The translations under genes and the position numbers were made by a program. Positions 1-6,901 of a stretch of 6,948 nt of DNA are shown in pieces. Source of the stretch: Chitinophagaceae bacterium (GTDB taxonomy: Bacteria; Bacteroidota; Bacteroidia; Chitinophagales; Chitinophagaceae); contig PLEB01000280.1 of NCBI GenBank assembly GCA_003136915.1, forward strand, positions 707-7,654, in the 5' to 3' direction. Within the stretch, counting starts at the first letter, position 1, and each line of letters begins with the position of its first letter. The notes under the pieces are model-generated. The model saw only the letters and a program-made list of their open reading frames with translations. It did not search any database and had not been told where the DNA came from.

Positions 1-777
1 CAGGCACCGCCCGCAGTTACCATGGTGCTCAGCGGTATCATGGTAAAGATGGGATTGTACGGGATCCTGCGTTGGCTCGCCCCGGTATTGCCGGTCGGGA
101 CCTATATGTGGGGAGATACCGTGTCGGCCCTGTGTATTACCGGAATGATCTATGCATCACTGATTGCACTCCGGCAGGATGATCTCAAAAGACTCGTGGC
201 TTATTCTTCCATAGCCCATATCGGGCTGATGTGCCTGGCTATTTTTGCAACAACCGTAAGCGGACTACAAGGTGTGATGATCCAGCTATTCAATCATGGC
301 ATCAATATTATCGGATTGTGGATCGTTGTTTACCTGATAGAAAAACAATTCCATACGCGCAAGATCAGTGAACTGGGCGGTGTGGCTCAGAAGGCGCCCG
401 TTCTTACGGCCATGCTGGTGATACTCACACTGGCTAATATAGGCCTTCCGCTGACCAATGGATTTATCGGCGAATTCCTGATGTTCAATGGGATATATGG
501 TTCCAAAGCGACCGTTTACAACGTGGTATTTGTGGTAACAGCAGGGATCACCATTATCTTGTCGGCCGTTTACATGCTGAATATGGTACAACGGGTATTC
601 TACGGACCTACCAATGCGCTGACAGAAAAAACGGTGGATATTCGTCTGAATGAAAAAATAATTCTGGGCTTCATTGTAGTGCTGATCGTATGGATCGGAG
701 TATATCCTGAACCGTTGTTCCACCTTACGCGGAATGCAGTGGATTCTGTATTAACCAAAATGTACTTTAAACCATAA
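1..777 (+). CDS. nuoM: NADH-quinone oxidoreductase subunit M, 3' part (5' end outside window)
   Basis: Antiporter-like, proton-pumping membrane subunit of respiratory complex I. The frame is open from base 1, so the gene starts upstream; the ATG at 22 is internal because the seven codons before it (QAPPAVT) already match the NuoM motif in this region. About 258 residues are visible, roughly the C-terminal half of a protein usually near 500. Counting from base 1, family landmarks are VKMGLYGILRW with Lys16, a charged stretch QDDLKRLVAYSSIAHIG at 59-75 (the Q/DD/LKR..AYSS signature of this family), NHGINIIGLW at 98-107, and GFIGEFLMFNG at 154-164. The Glu in that last motif is the expected NuoM acidic residue where NuoN and NuoL have Lys. 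Several hydrophobic helices follow, ending in a short polar tail. The next gene, nuoN, begins 19 bases after the stop, consistent with one nuo operon. Product call is secure; only the N-terminus is missing. Confidence 0.96.
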   Translation, partial: QAPPAVTMVLSGIMVKMGLYGILRWLAPVLPVGTYMWGDTVSALCITGMIYASLIALRQDDLKRLVAYSSIAHIGLMCLAIFATTVSGLQGVMIQLFNHGINIIGLWIVVYLIEKQFHTRKISELGGVAQKAPVLTAMLVILTLANIGLPLTNGFIGEFLMFNGIYGSKATVYNVVFVVTAGITIILSAVYMLNMVQRVFYGPTNALTEKTVDIRLNEKIILGFIVVLIVWIGVYPEPLFHLTRNAVDSVLTKMYFKP

Positions 778-796
778 AAGAAGAATCAAGGAAACT

Positions 797-2185
797 ATGA
801 ATGCGATCATAATATCTGCTGTTTTGGGCGTGATCATGATGTTCAGCGGAATTTTCCTGAAAAAAAATTCTTCTATCGCCACGGTTGCCATCCTGGCATC
901 CATCCTGCTGCTGGTAGCTACCATCATGGAAACGAGTGGCTATCATTTTTTTGCGATCGACACCCACAACATGCTTTATTTTGATCCGTTCGGTCTGCTT
1001 TTTAACTGCATTGTTTTTGGCGCTACCGTTGCCTTATTCCTGATGAACGCAAAAGACATTGCCGGTATCGGAAACAATCCCGGAGAATATTTCGCGCTGA
1101 TCTTTTTTGTTCTTTGCGGCATTGCCATTGCGAGTTCTTTCAATAATCTGCTGATGCTGTTTATCGGGATCGAGATCATTTCCATTCCCCTGTACATACT
1201 AACGGGGAGTGACAAACGAAATCTCAAAAGCAACGAAGCCGCTTTAAAATATTTTCTGATGGGTGCATTTTCCACCGGCCTCATGCTGCTGGGAATTGCT
1301 TTCCTGTATGGGGCGAGTGAAAGGGGAACCTTCTTTCTGGATGAACTCGCGATGGGCAGAGGCGGGGGCTCTCCCATGTTTATGGCCGGGCTGATCCTGC
1401 TCATGAGCTCCATGGCTTTCAAGGTATCGGCGGCTCCTTTTCATTTCTGGGCGCCTGATGTTTATGATGGTGCTCCCACCGCGATTACTTCGTTCATGGC
1501 CACCGTTGTAAAGGCGGGGGCATTCATTGCTTTTATCCGCTTGTTCAGGGACGCATTTGGCGACATGAAAAGCTACTGGCAGATATTTATAGCCATCCTG
1601 GCGGCGGCCACCCTGCTTATCGGAAACATAACGGCTGTTTTCCAGCAAAGTGTAAAGCGGATGCTGGCCTACTCCAGTATTTCGCAGATGGGGTTCATGC
1701 TGTTTTCCCTCCTGACCCTCAATAACCTGGCTAAGGAAGGGATCATCCTGTATACGGCGGCCTACAGCGCAGCCACGATTGGCCTTTTTGCTATCCTGAT
1801 CCGAATGAAAGACTATAGTTTTGAGGGATTCAACGGGCTGGCCAAACAGTATCCTGTCCTAGCCCTGACGGCCACTATATTTTTGCTGTCACTCGCAGGG
1901 ATACCCCTTACAGGAGGGTTCCTGGCCAAGTACTACATGATTGCATCAGTTATGGAAACCGGCAAGTTCCTCTGGCTGGTCATACTCGGGCTTTTTTGCG
2001 CGGCCATTAGCGTTTACTACTATTTCCGGATTATACAGGCCATGTACTTTAAGGAAGGCGCCGGCCAGCAGCTGGAGATTAGCCGGGGATTCAGCCTGAT
2101 GCTGATCATACTGGCAATAATTGTGATCCTGCTGGGAATATTTCCACAATGGCTGACTGACCGCTTATATATTATCTATCTCTAA
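797..2185 (+). CDS. nuoN: NADH-quinone oxidoreductase subunit N
   Basis: Second antiporter-like proton-pumping subunit of complex I, usually the last gene of nuo operons, in the cytoplasmic membrane. The 462 residues are slightly shorter than E. coli NuoN (about 485) and almost entirely hydrophobic helices. Conserved charged residues are visible: Glu126 in FIGIEIISIPLYIL, Lys151 in ALKYFLMGAF, Lys209 in MAFKVSAAPFHFWAPDVY, Lys239 in ATVVKAGAF, and Lys378 in GGFLAKYYM. By motif these correspond to the residues of the proton path (the E. coli Glu133, Lys158, Lys217, Lys247 and Lys395 positions). KRMLAYSSISQMGF at 287-300 is the family signature also seen in NuoM. The start at 797 is preceded by a weak AAGG about 5 bases upstream and follows nuoM by 19 bases, so the two are probably co-transcribed. 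Nothing suggests damage. No clear terminator follows the stop. Confidence 0.96.
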   Translation: MNAIIISAVLGVIMMFSGIFLKKNSSIATVAILASILLLVATIMETSGYHFFAIDTHNMLYFDPFGLLFNCIVFGATVALFLMNAKDIAGIGNNPGEYFALIFFVLCGIAIASSFNNLLMLFIGIEIISIPLYILTGSDKRNLKSNEAALKYFLMGAFSTGLMLLGIAFLYGASERGTFFLDELAMGRGGGSPMFMAGLILLMSSMAFKVSAAPFHFWAPDVYDGAPTAITSFMATVVKAGAFIAFIRLFRDAFGDMKSYWQIFIAILAAATLLIGNITAVFQQSVKRMLAYSSISQMGFMLFSLLTLNNLAKEGIILYTAAYSAATIGLFAILIRMKDYSFEGFNGLAKQYPVLALTATIFLLSLAGIPLTGGFLAKYYMIASVMETGKFLWLVILGLFCAAISVYYYFRIIQAMYFKEGAGQQLEISRGFSLMLIILAIIVILLGIFPQWLTDRLYIIYL

Positions 2186-2246
2186 TACCAGATTCACCGG
2201 CGGAAGTCATTTAGAATCTTTAAATTAGCCATTGCATAAATAAAAT

Positions 2247-3539
2247 ATGAGACTATCGGATGTGCTTTCGCTTGCTTTCCGGACCGTCAGGAGCAATAAA
2301 CTGCGCACCGGCCTCACGGTTGCCATTATTGCCTTCGGCATCATGGCCCTCGTAGGAATCAGTACGGCCATTGAAGCGATGAAGCAAAAGTTTACGGAAA
2401 GCTTTGCTTCCATGGGTGCAACCGGGTTTACCATTCATTTTCAGGATTACCAGTTTTTCGGAAATAACAATCAGGTTACCGAGGAGAAGAAAGGCGAGAA
2501 AAAGATCAAGAAATCCAATATTAAAAAGGTGATTACCCGGGATCAGGCCGAGATGTTTAAAACCGGTTACCATTTTCCTGCAAAGGTTTCCCTCAGCCTC
2601 CGGGGCGGAAATAACAATATTGCATCTTTGGGCGATAAGAAAACCAATCCCACCGTTCAGGTAATGGGCGGGGATGAGTTTTATGCCGAACTCAACGGGT
2701 ACAACCTGGATGCGGGCCGCTCGCTCAATGAACTGGATGTGGAATCCGGAAGGAATGTCTGCCTGCTGGGCAGCGATCTGGTAAAGAAGTTTTTTGGGGG
2801 AAATCCCGAAAGGGCAGTGGAAAGGATCGTCAAGATAAACGGGATACCCTACCGTATAATCGGAACAATGGAATCCAAGGGAGCCAGCATCGGAAGAAGC
2901 TGGGATAATATCGCGATCACCTCTTATAATAATGTCAGGCGTTTCTTTGCAAGTGCCGCTACGAACCAGTATAATCCTGAACCTTCTTTCAATATACAGG
3001 TAAAAGTGAGCGATGTAAACCAGATGGATATGGCAATCGGCGAGGCCGAAGGCGTATTCCGGCCCATTCGCAGGATCAGCAGCACGGACGCAAGTAATTT
3101 CGTGATTGACAAAAGCGACCGGTTCGTGGAAGAGCTTTTAAAAAACCTCGGTTTGATAACCTGGTGCGCACGCATTATTGGGTTTATCACGCTAACCGGC
3201 GCAGCAGTAGGCTTAATGAATATCATGCTGGTCTCCGTAACCGAGCGCACTAAGGAAATCGGGGTGGTCAAAGCGATCGGAGGGAGGAAGCACAGTATTC
3301 GTTCACAATTTTTATTCGAGTCCATTATCATAAGCCTGATGGGTGCGGTCTTCGGTATAGTATTGGGGATCCTGGTTGGTAACTCGTTTTCCCTTGTTCT
3401 GAATACCGGATTTGTATTTCCCTGGGAGTGGCTTATCTGGGGCGTAGTGATCTGTTCCGTAGTAGGATTATTAGCCGGTTTATATCCTTCTTTCAAAGCA
3501 GCCCGCCTAAATCCCATTCAGGCCCTGCGCTATGAATGA
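2247..3539 (+). CDS. ABC transporter permease, MacB/FtsX type
   Basis: Membrane subunit of a type VII (MacB-like) ABC transporter, a mechanotransmission family serving efflux, lipoprotein handling or cell-wall control. The 430 residues follow the usual order: a short cytoplasmic helix with RSNKLRTGLT (15-24), membrane segment 1 at about 22-44, a large periplasmic core domain (about 45-300), then three segments at about 306-330, 357-380 and 396-418. The cytoplasmic stretch VTERTKEIGVVKAIGGRK (331-348) is the coupling-helix region that contacts the ATPase, and the C-terminus GLYPSFKAARLNPIQALRYE is the family's hallmark ending. A Lys/Glu-rich stretch at about 79-95 sits inside the periplasmic domain. 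It begins 61 bases after nuoN with no obvious terminator between, so readthrough is possible. No ABC ATPase or membrane-fusion gene lies in the window, so the substrate cannot be inferred and naming it macB would overreach. The start is preceded by an A/T-rich stretch without a Shine-Dalgarno. Confidence 0.92.
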   Translation: MRLSDVLSLAFRTVRSNKLRTGLTVAIIAFGIMALVGISTAIEAMKQKFTESFASMGATGFTIHFQDYQFFGNNNQVTEEKKGEKKIKKSNIKKVITRDQAEMFKTGYHFPAKVSLSLRGGNNNIASLGDKKTNPTVQVMGGDEFYAELNGYNLDAGRSLNELDVESGRNVCLLGSDLVKKFFGGNPERAVERIVKINGIPYRIIGTMESKGASIGRSWDNIAITSYNNVRRFFASAATNQYNPEPSFNIQVKVSDVNQMDMAIGEAEGVFRPIRRISSTDASNFVIDKSDRFVEELLKNLGLITWCARIIGFITLTGAAVGLMNIMLVSVTERTKEIGVVKAIGGRKHSIRSQFLFESIIISLMGAVFGIVLGILVGNSFSLVLNTGFVFPWEWLIWGVVICSVVGLLAGLYPSFKAARLNPIQALRYE

Positions 3540-3623
3540 GCCCTGCTTAAGGATATGGCAGAACGAATGCAGGCAAGGGTTTTGAATGATTACTAATTAA
3601 TTTTAAAGAAAAACTATTTTCGA

Positions 3624-3652
3624 TTTGGCATTCCGGAAATTTACTATATTGT
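3624..3652 (+). promoter_or_regulatory. Candidate Bacteroidota-type promoter for the exbB-exbD-exbD-tonB cluster
   Basis: A TTTG at 3624-3627 is followed after 17 bases by TATATTGT at 3645-3652. The primary sigma factor of Bacteroidota recognises a -33 TTTG and a -7 TAnnTTTG separated by roughly 17-20 bases, so the first box is exact and the second matches six of eight positions. It lies in the 238-base gap between the permease and exbB. Transcription would start around 3658-3662, giving a leader of about 120 bases that is A/T-rich and has no stable fold that I could find. Short motifs of this kind occur by chance in A/T-rich DNA, so this is a candidate only. Confidence 0.42.
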
Positions 3653-3777
3653 GTTCCCTACGAAAAATCGCTACGCCGAAATTCCTATAGAAAAGGCTTT
3701 ACTTTATCAACCCCAATCTCATAGATTAATTCAAAATCATTTTTCAAAACTTTCTTAAACACTAAAAACAAACGATC

Positions 3778-4641
3778 ATGGCTGAAACAAGACCGACTGC
3801 GACGGCTGCAGCGAAACCTGCAACAAGCGTGCAAGTTGCAAAAAAGGGTAATTCAGTTTCCTGGCTGGCCCCCCTGCTTTGCATTATTATTGGTTATTTA
3901 ATCTGGCGATTTCTGATAGGCGCAGATAGCAATTTCACAAAACCCGATCCAAACGGCGGTTTCTGGCCTGAGCAAGTGGGTGCAAAGTCCGGTCTTGCCC
4001 GTATGTATCTGGGAGGCATTATCGTACCGATCCTGATTGGCGCATTGCTTACTGTACTCACTTTTGTGGTAGAACGTTTTCTAACCATCGGTAAAGCAAC
4101 CGGAAGCGGTAATATCAATGAATTTATCCGCAAAGTACAGTATCATCTGGCTAATAAAAACGTGGATTCAGCCATTGCCGAATGCGACAGGCAGAAAGGC
4201 AGCGTAGGGAACGTGATGAGAGCCGGCTTGCGTAAATACAAGGAAATGATCACCATAGGAGAACTGGACACAGAACAAAAAGTGCTGGCTATTCAGAAAG
4301 AAGTAGAAGAAGCCACCGCGCTTGAACTTCCCATGCTGGAAAAAAACCTGGTATTCCTTTCTACCATTGCCTCCGTTGCAACCCTGATGGGATTGCTCGG
4401 AACGGTAATCGGGATGATCCGGGCCTTTGCTTCCCTGGGAGATAGCGGTGGAGGAGAAGCCGCCCAGCGTTTGAGCCAAGGTATTTCCGAAGCCCTTTAT
4501 AATACAGCCCTGGGTATTGGAACATCTGCCATAGCCATTATCATGTACAATATCTTTACTACAAAGATTGACGGTATAACCTATGGTATTGACGAAAGCG
4601 GATTTACCCTTACACAGAGCTTTGCTTCTATGTATAAATGA
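3778..4641 (+). CDS. exbB: MotA/TolQ/ExbB proton-channel protein (ExbB)
   Basis: Proton-channel scaffold of the TonB energising motor in the cytoplasmic membrane; with ExbD it converts proton flow into motion of TonB. The 287 residues exceed E. coli ExbB (about 244) through an N-terminal extension: an Ala/Thr/Lys-rich leader (1-27), an extra membrane segment at about 28-48, and a Gly/Pro/Asp-containing loop (about 50-75). The three core segments follow at about 78-103, 190-218 and 237-260, with the cytoplasmic domain between the first two. Core motifs are clear: GLLGTVIGM (205-213) and GISEALYNTALGIG (235-248). Thr209 and Thr243 in these motifs correspond to the two conserved pore threonines of ExbB (E. 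coli Thr148 and Thr181). It is the first gene of a cluster with two exbD genes and tonB, which favours ExbB over TolQ or MotA. The start at 3778 has no Shine-Dalgarno but an A at -3. Gliding-motor GldL is a remote alternative that the neighbours argue against. Confidence 0.93.
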   Translation: MAETRPTATAAAKPATSVQVAKKGNSVSWLAPLLCIIIGYLIWRFLIGADSNFTKPDPNGGFWPEQVGAKSGLARMYLGGIIVPILIGALLTVLTFVVERFLTIGKATGSGNINEFIRKVQYHLANKNVDSAIAECDRQKGSVGNVMRAGLRKYKEMITIGELDTEQKVLAIQKEVEEATALELPMLEKNLVFLSTIASVATLMGLLGTVIGMIRAFASLGDSGGGEAAQRLSQGISEALYNTALGIGTSAIAIIMYNIFTTKIDGITYGIDESGFTLTQSFASMYK

Positions 4642-4656
4642 GCCGTTCCTTCCTGA

Positions 4657-4687
4657 AAAACCCATTGGGATTTTATGGAAAATGGTT
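4657..4687 (+). other. Possible small RNA fold in the exbB-exbD gap
   Basis: The 85-base gap holds two mutually exclusive foldings. One is CCC (4661-4663) with GGG (4667-4669) around a three-base loop, extended by A/T pairs and followed by TTTT, resembling a very weak terminator. The other pairs AACCCATT (4659-4666) with AATGGTT (4681-4687) with one bulged C. Both are short and may be chance. If real, they could lower readthrough from exbB into exbD. Confidence 0.2.
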
Positions 4688-4726
4688 CGGATTGCATCTA
4701 ATTAGTAAATCATATAATCGTTCACT

Positions 4727-5401
4727 ATGGCCAGAGCGAAGTTACCGAGAAAGAGTACGACGGTGGACATGACCGCGATGTGCGACGTGGCCTTCCTCTT
4801 ACTGGCTTTCTTTATCCTTGCTACCAAGTTCAAGCCTCCTGAAGCGCTGAAAGTGGATACGCCCAATTCGGTATCCACCAAGATTGTGCTGGATAAGGAT
4901 GTGGTTCAGGTTACCATTGACAAAAATGGTAAGGTTTATTTCTCCGTTTCAGAATCAAATCCGAATCAAAAAGCGGATATCCTGGATGATATAAATACCG
5001 CCAAGAATCTGGGTCTTTCCGCTGAGGAGAAAAAGAATTTCACGCACACCCCCAATGCCTATATTGGCGTGCCTTTCAGCCAACTGAAAGCTTTTCTGGA
5101 TAAATCACCAGAGGATCTGAAGAATGTCATTCTGGCCGGAATACCGGTTTTGGATAGTAATAATAATGAGATGGTTGACTGGTTCCGGGCAGCTGCTACT
5201 GCGTTCGCCGGGACCAAGATGAACGTTGTTGTTAAAGGGGATGATGCTTCCAAGTATCCTTCTTTCGGCGGCGTAATCTGGGCATTGAAAAGAAATGACC
5301 TGATGAAGTTCCAGATTGTAACAAATCCGGTTGCGGTACCGGTCGGTACGGAATTGTACAAAGTGAATGTAGCAACCGGAACGAAGGGTTCGTCTGATTA
5401 A
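4727..5401 (+). CDS. exbD: Biopolymer transport protein ExbD, long form with periplasmic insertion (first copy)
   Basis: Partner of ExbB in the TonB motor: a single membrane helix carrying the proton-binding Asp, plus a periplasmic domain thought to contact TonB. A basic N-terminus (MARAKLPRKS) leads into VDMTAMCDVAFLLLAFFI (13-30); Asp20 is the expected essential membrane Asp (E. coli Asp25). The usual Pro four residues before it in the T-P motif is Ala17 here. The periplasmic part begins with the typical strand VVQVTIDKNGKVYF (59-72) and ends with MNVVVKGDDASKYPSFGGVIWALKRNDLMKFQIVTNP (the MNVVVKGDD and KFQIV cores at 165-173 and 194-198). Between them, about 79-162, lies an insertion of some 80 residues absent from short ExbD proteins, making 224 residues against about 141 in E. 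coli. It starts 85 bases after exbB and ends 30 bases before the second exbD. Family assignment is firm; the role of the insertion is unknown to me. Confidence 0.92.
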   Translation: MARAKLPRKSTTVDMTAMCDVAFLLLAFFILATKFKPPEALKVDTPNSVSTKIVLDKDVVQVTIDKNGKVYFSVSESNPNQKADILDDINTAKNLGLSAEEKKNFTHTPNAYIGVPFSQLKAFLDKSPEDLKNVILAGIPVLDSNNNEMVDWFRAAATAFAGTKMNVVVKGDDASKYPSFGGVIWALKRNDLMKFQIVTNPVAVPVGTELYKVNVATGTKGSSD

Positions 5402-5431
5402 GTTCATATCATTTAATAAAAATCTATTATC

Positions 5432-5965
5432 ATGGCAGAAGTAGATACCTCGGGCGGCGGGAAACATAAAAAAGGTCCCGGCGTCAAAAAAGGAAAAAAG
5501 CTTTCCACCAGGGTGGATCTGACTCCGATGTGTGATCTGGGTTTTCTCCTGATCACTTTTTTCATCTTCACTACAACCATGAGCCAGCCTACCGCTATGC
5601 GCATGTTCCTGCCCAAGGATGTGAAGAATCCGGATGAGCAGAACAAGGTTAAGAATTCAGCGGTTATCACGCTGTTGTTGGGTAAGGATGACAAGATCTA
5701 TTATTATGAAGGGGATGATCCTACCAAAATGCTGCAGACCACTTTTAAAATGGTCAGGGATGTTGTTGTCGACAAGAAAAGAAGAACGGACCCCAAGGAT
5801 TTCGTCGTGGTGCTTAAACCCACGCCGGATGCCACCTACAAAAATACGGTGAACATCCTGGATGAGATGACCATTGACGAGGTAAAGCGGTATGCGATGG
5901 TGGATATATCTCCTGTTGAATACACGTTGGTTCAGAAAACGGAAGCAGCCAATGGTATTAAATAA
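5432..5965 (+). CDS. exbD: Biopolymer transport protein ExbD, second copy
   Basis: Second ExbD-family subunit of the same motor. It has a Gly/Lys-rich cytoplasmic N-terminus (about 8-23), then TRVDLTPMCDLGFLLITFFIF (cores at 26-46), in which Asp35 is the expected proton-carrying residue and the conserved Pro32 is present, unlike in the preceding copy. The single membrane helix spans about 33-50. The periplasmic domain shows a strand VITLLLGKDDKIYYYEG (78-94), a second FVVVLKPTPDATYKNTVNI (cores at 124-142) and a closing helix-strand IDEVKRYAMVDIS, the standard ExbD fold. At 177 residues it lacks the long insertion of its neighbour. The two copies share the membrane motif but little else by eye, so they are old, diverged paralogues rather than a recent duplication. 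It starts 30 bases after the first exbD and ends 57 bases before tonB, with an ATC-ATG-G start context and no Shine-Dalgarno. Confidence 0.92.
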   Translation: MAEVDTSGGGKHKKGPGVKKGKKLSTRVDLTPMCDLGFLLITFFIFTTTMSQPTAMRMFLPKDVKNPDEQNKVKNSAVITLLLGKDDKIYYYEGDDPTKMLQTTFKMVRDVVVDKKRRTDPKDFVVVLKPTPDATYKNTVNILDEMTIDEVKRYAMVDISPVEYTLVQKTEAANGIK

Positions 5966-6022
5966 GTATGGAAAACCAGGGGAATTTTAGTAAATTGAGT
6001 TAATACAAGAAAAGACTCCATC

Positions 6023-6841
6023 ATGGAAATAAATAAAATATTAACAGCCGATGTGCTTGACATCATCTTCGAGGGAAGAAACAAGCAATACGGGGCTTAC
6101 GATCTGCGTAAGACCTATAACCGGCGCCTCCGTATCGCCATGCTGGTGACTACTGCAGTAGTGCTGCTGCTTTGTGCCGGCTTTCTGGTAAGCAATATGA
6201 ATGACAGAGCCAAGACCAAGGCCATGGTGGTGCAGGATGTACAGCTGGAAGATATCAAGGAAGAAAAAAAGGATTTGCCACCGCCTCCGCCGCCTCCGAA
6301 AGTGGAACCACCCAAAGTGGAAATGGCCAAATTTACTCCTCCCAAAATTGTAAAGGACGAGGAAGTGAAAGAGGAAGAAAAGCCACCGGAAGTGGAAAAG
6401 CTGGAAGACACCAAGATTGGCGCCATCAATCAGCAGGGGATCAAGGATGATAATATCACCGCTCCCCCGATAGATCAGGGTAAGGGTGTTGTTGAAGCAC
6501 CGAAGGATAATACGGATTACGACAAAACCTTTACGAAAGTGGAGATCGAGTCGAGTTATCCCGGCGGACCTGCCGCATGGCAGCGTTACCTGATGAAGAA
6601 CCTGCATTATCCCGACGATGCTGCGAGTGCCGAAATTCAGGGAACCGTGATTGTTCAGTTTATCGTGGATAAGGAAGGGAATGTGAGTGATGTGGAAGCA
6701 GTGCAGGGTCCGAATGAATTGCGTGATGAAGCGGCGCGTGTAATCAAGAAAAGCGGTAACTGGAGTCCTGCGATTCAAAACGGCCGTAAAGTAAAATCTT
6801 ATAAGAAGCAGCCGATTGTATTCCGTCTGGAATCACAGTAG
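6023..6841 (+). CDS. tonB: Energy transducer TonB
   Basis: Spans the periplasm and pulls on the TonB box of outer-membrane receptors, powered by ExbB/ExbD. The 272 residues read in order: a cytoplasmic N-terminus with FEGRNKQYGAYDLRKTYNRR (16-35), the conserved segment of Bacteroidota TonB proteins; one membrane helix at about 38-57; a Pro/Lys/Glu-rich linker at about 78-128 including seven consecutive prolines (86-92); a more polar stretch to about 175; and a C-terminal TonB domain at about 178-270. The last includes YPGGPAAWQRYL, QGTVIVQFIVDKEGNVSDVEAV (cores at 206-227), a helix ELRDEAARVIKKSG and NWSPAIQNGRKVKS, ending in the strand PIVFRL. The long N-terminal cytoplasmic part distinguishes it from E. 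coli TonB, where the helix is almost at the start. It is the last gene of the cluster, 57 bases after exbD and 22 bases before a strong terminator hairpin. Confidence 0.96.
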   Translation: MEINKILTADVLDIIFEGRNKQYGAYDLRKTYNRRLRIAMLVTTAVVLLLCAGFLVSNMNDRAKTKAMVVQDVQLEDIKEEKKDLPPPPPPPKVEPPKVEMAKFTPPKIVKDEEVKEEEKPPEVEKLEDTKIGAINQQGIKDDNITAPPIDQGKGVVEAPKDNTDYDKTFTKVEIESSYPGGPAAWQRYLMKNLHYPDDAASAEIQGTVIVQFIVDKEGNVSDVEAVQGPNELRDEAARVIKKSGNWSPAIQNGRKVKSYKKQPIVFRLESQ

Positions 6842-6863
6842 GGAGGTCGGATATATTATATAG

Positions 6864-6894
6864 CTGCCGGAGAGATCTCTGGCAGTTTTTTTTT
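6864..6894 (+). terminator. Strong intrinsic terminator after tonB
   Basis: CTGCCGGAG (6864-6872) pairs with CTCTGGCAG (6877-6885) in nine base pairs, one of them a G-U, around the four-base loop AGAT. A run of nine T follows immediately at 6886-6894. This is a textbook Rho-independent terminator on the + strand, starting 22 bases after the tonB stop, and it marks the end of the exbB-exbD-exbD-tonB transcript. The reverse strand lacks a T run on the other side, so it is not bidirectional. Confidence 0.93.
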
Positions 6895-6901
6895 ACCGTT
6901 T

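Noticed and set aside
22..24. ATG at 22 as the true start of the first gene
   Set aside because: The frame is open to base 1 and the upstream codons already fit NuoM, so the gene is cut by the window edge.
2221..2228. TAAATTAG upstream of the permease as a -7 promoter box
   Set aside because: It matches six of eight positions but no TTTG lies 17-20 bases upstream, so it is not better than chance.
2924..3517. 197-codon minus-strand open frame opposite the permease
   Set aside because: It is antisense to the most conserved part of the permease and its sequence looks like no protein family.
3540..3584. Possible terminator after the permease (GCCCTGC near 3540 with GCAGGC near 3569)
   Set aside because: The stem has a bulge, the loop is over 20 bases and there is no proper T run directly after it.
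3715..3727. Small inverted repeat AATCT-CAT-AGATT in the exbB leader
   Set aside because: Five mostly A/T pairs with a three-base loop are too weak to support a riboswitch or operator call.
5634..5852. Open frame of 72 codons on the + strand inside the second exbD
   Set aside because: It is out of frame within a well-supported ExbD gene, rich in Arg and Met, and has no family resemblance.
6041..6778. Long open frame on the minus strand across tonB, plus a Gly/Ser-rich one at 6115-6429
   Set aside because: They lie antisense to a clear tonB; the Gly run is merely the complement of the proline codons, and the His/Phe-rich content is typical of a shadow frame.
3778..6841. Tol-Pal system or gliding-motility motor instead of a TonB system
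   Set aside because: There is no tolA, tolB, pal or gld-like gene, and the last gene is a plain TonB with a C-terminal TonB domain.
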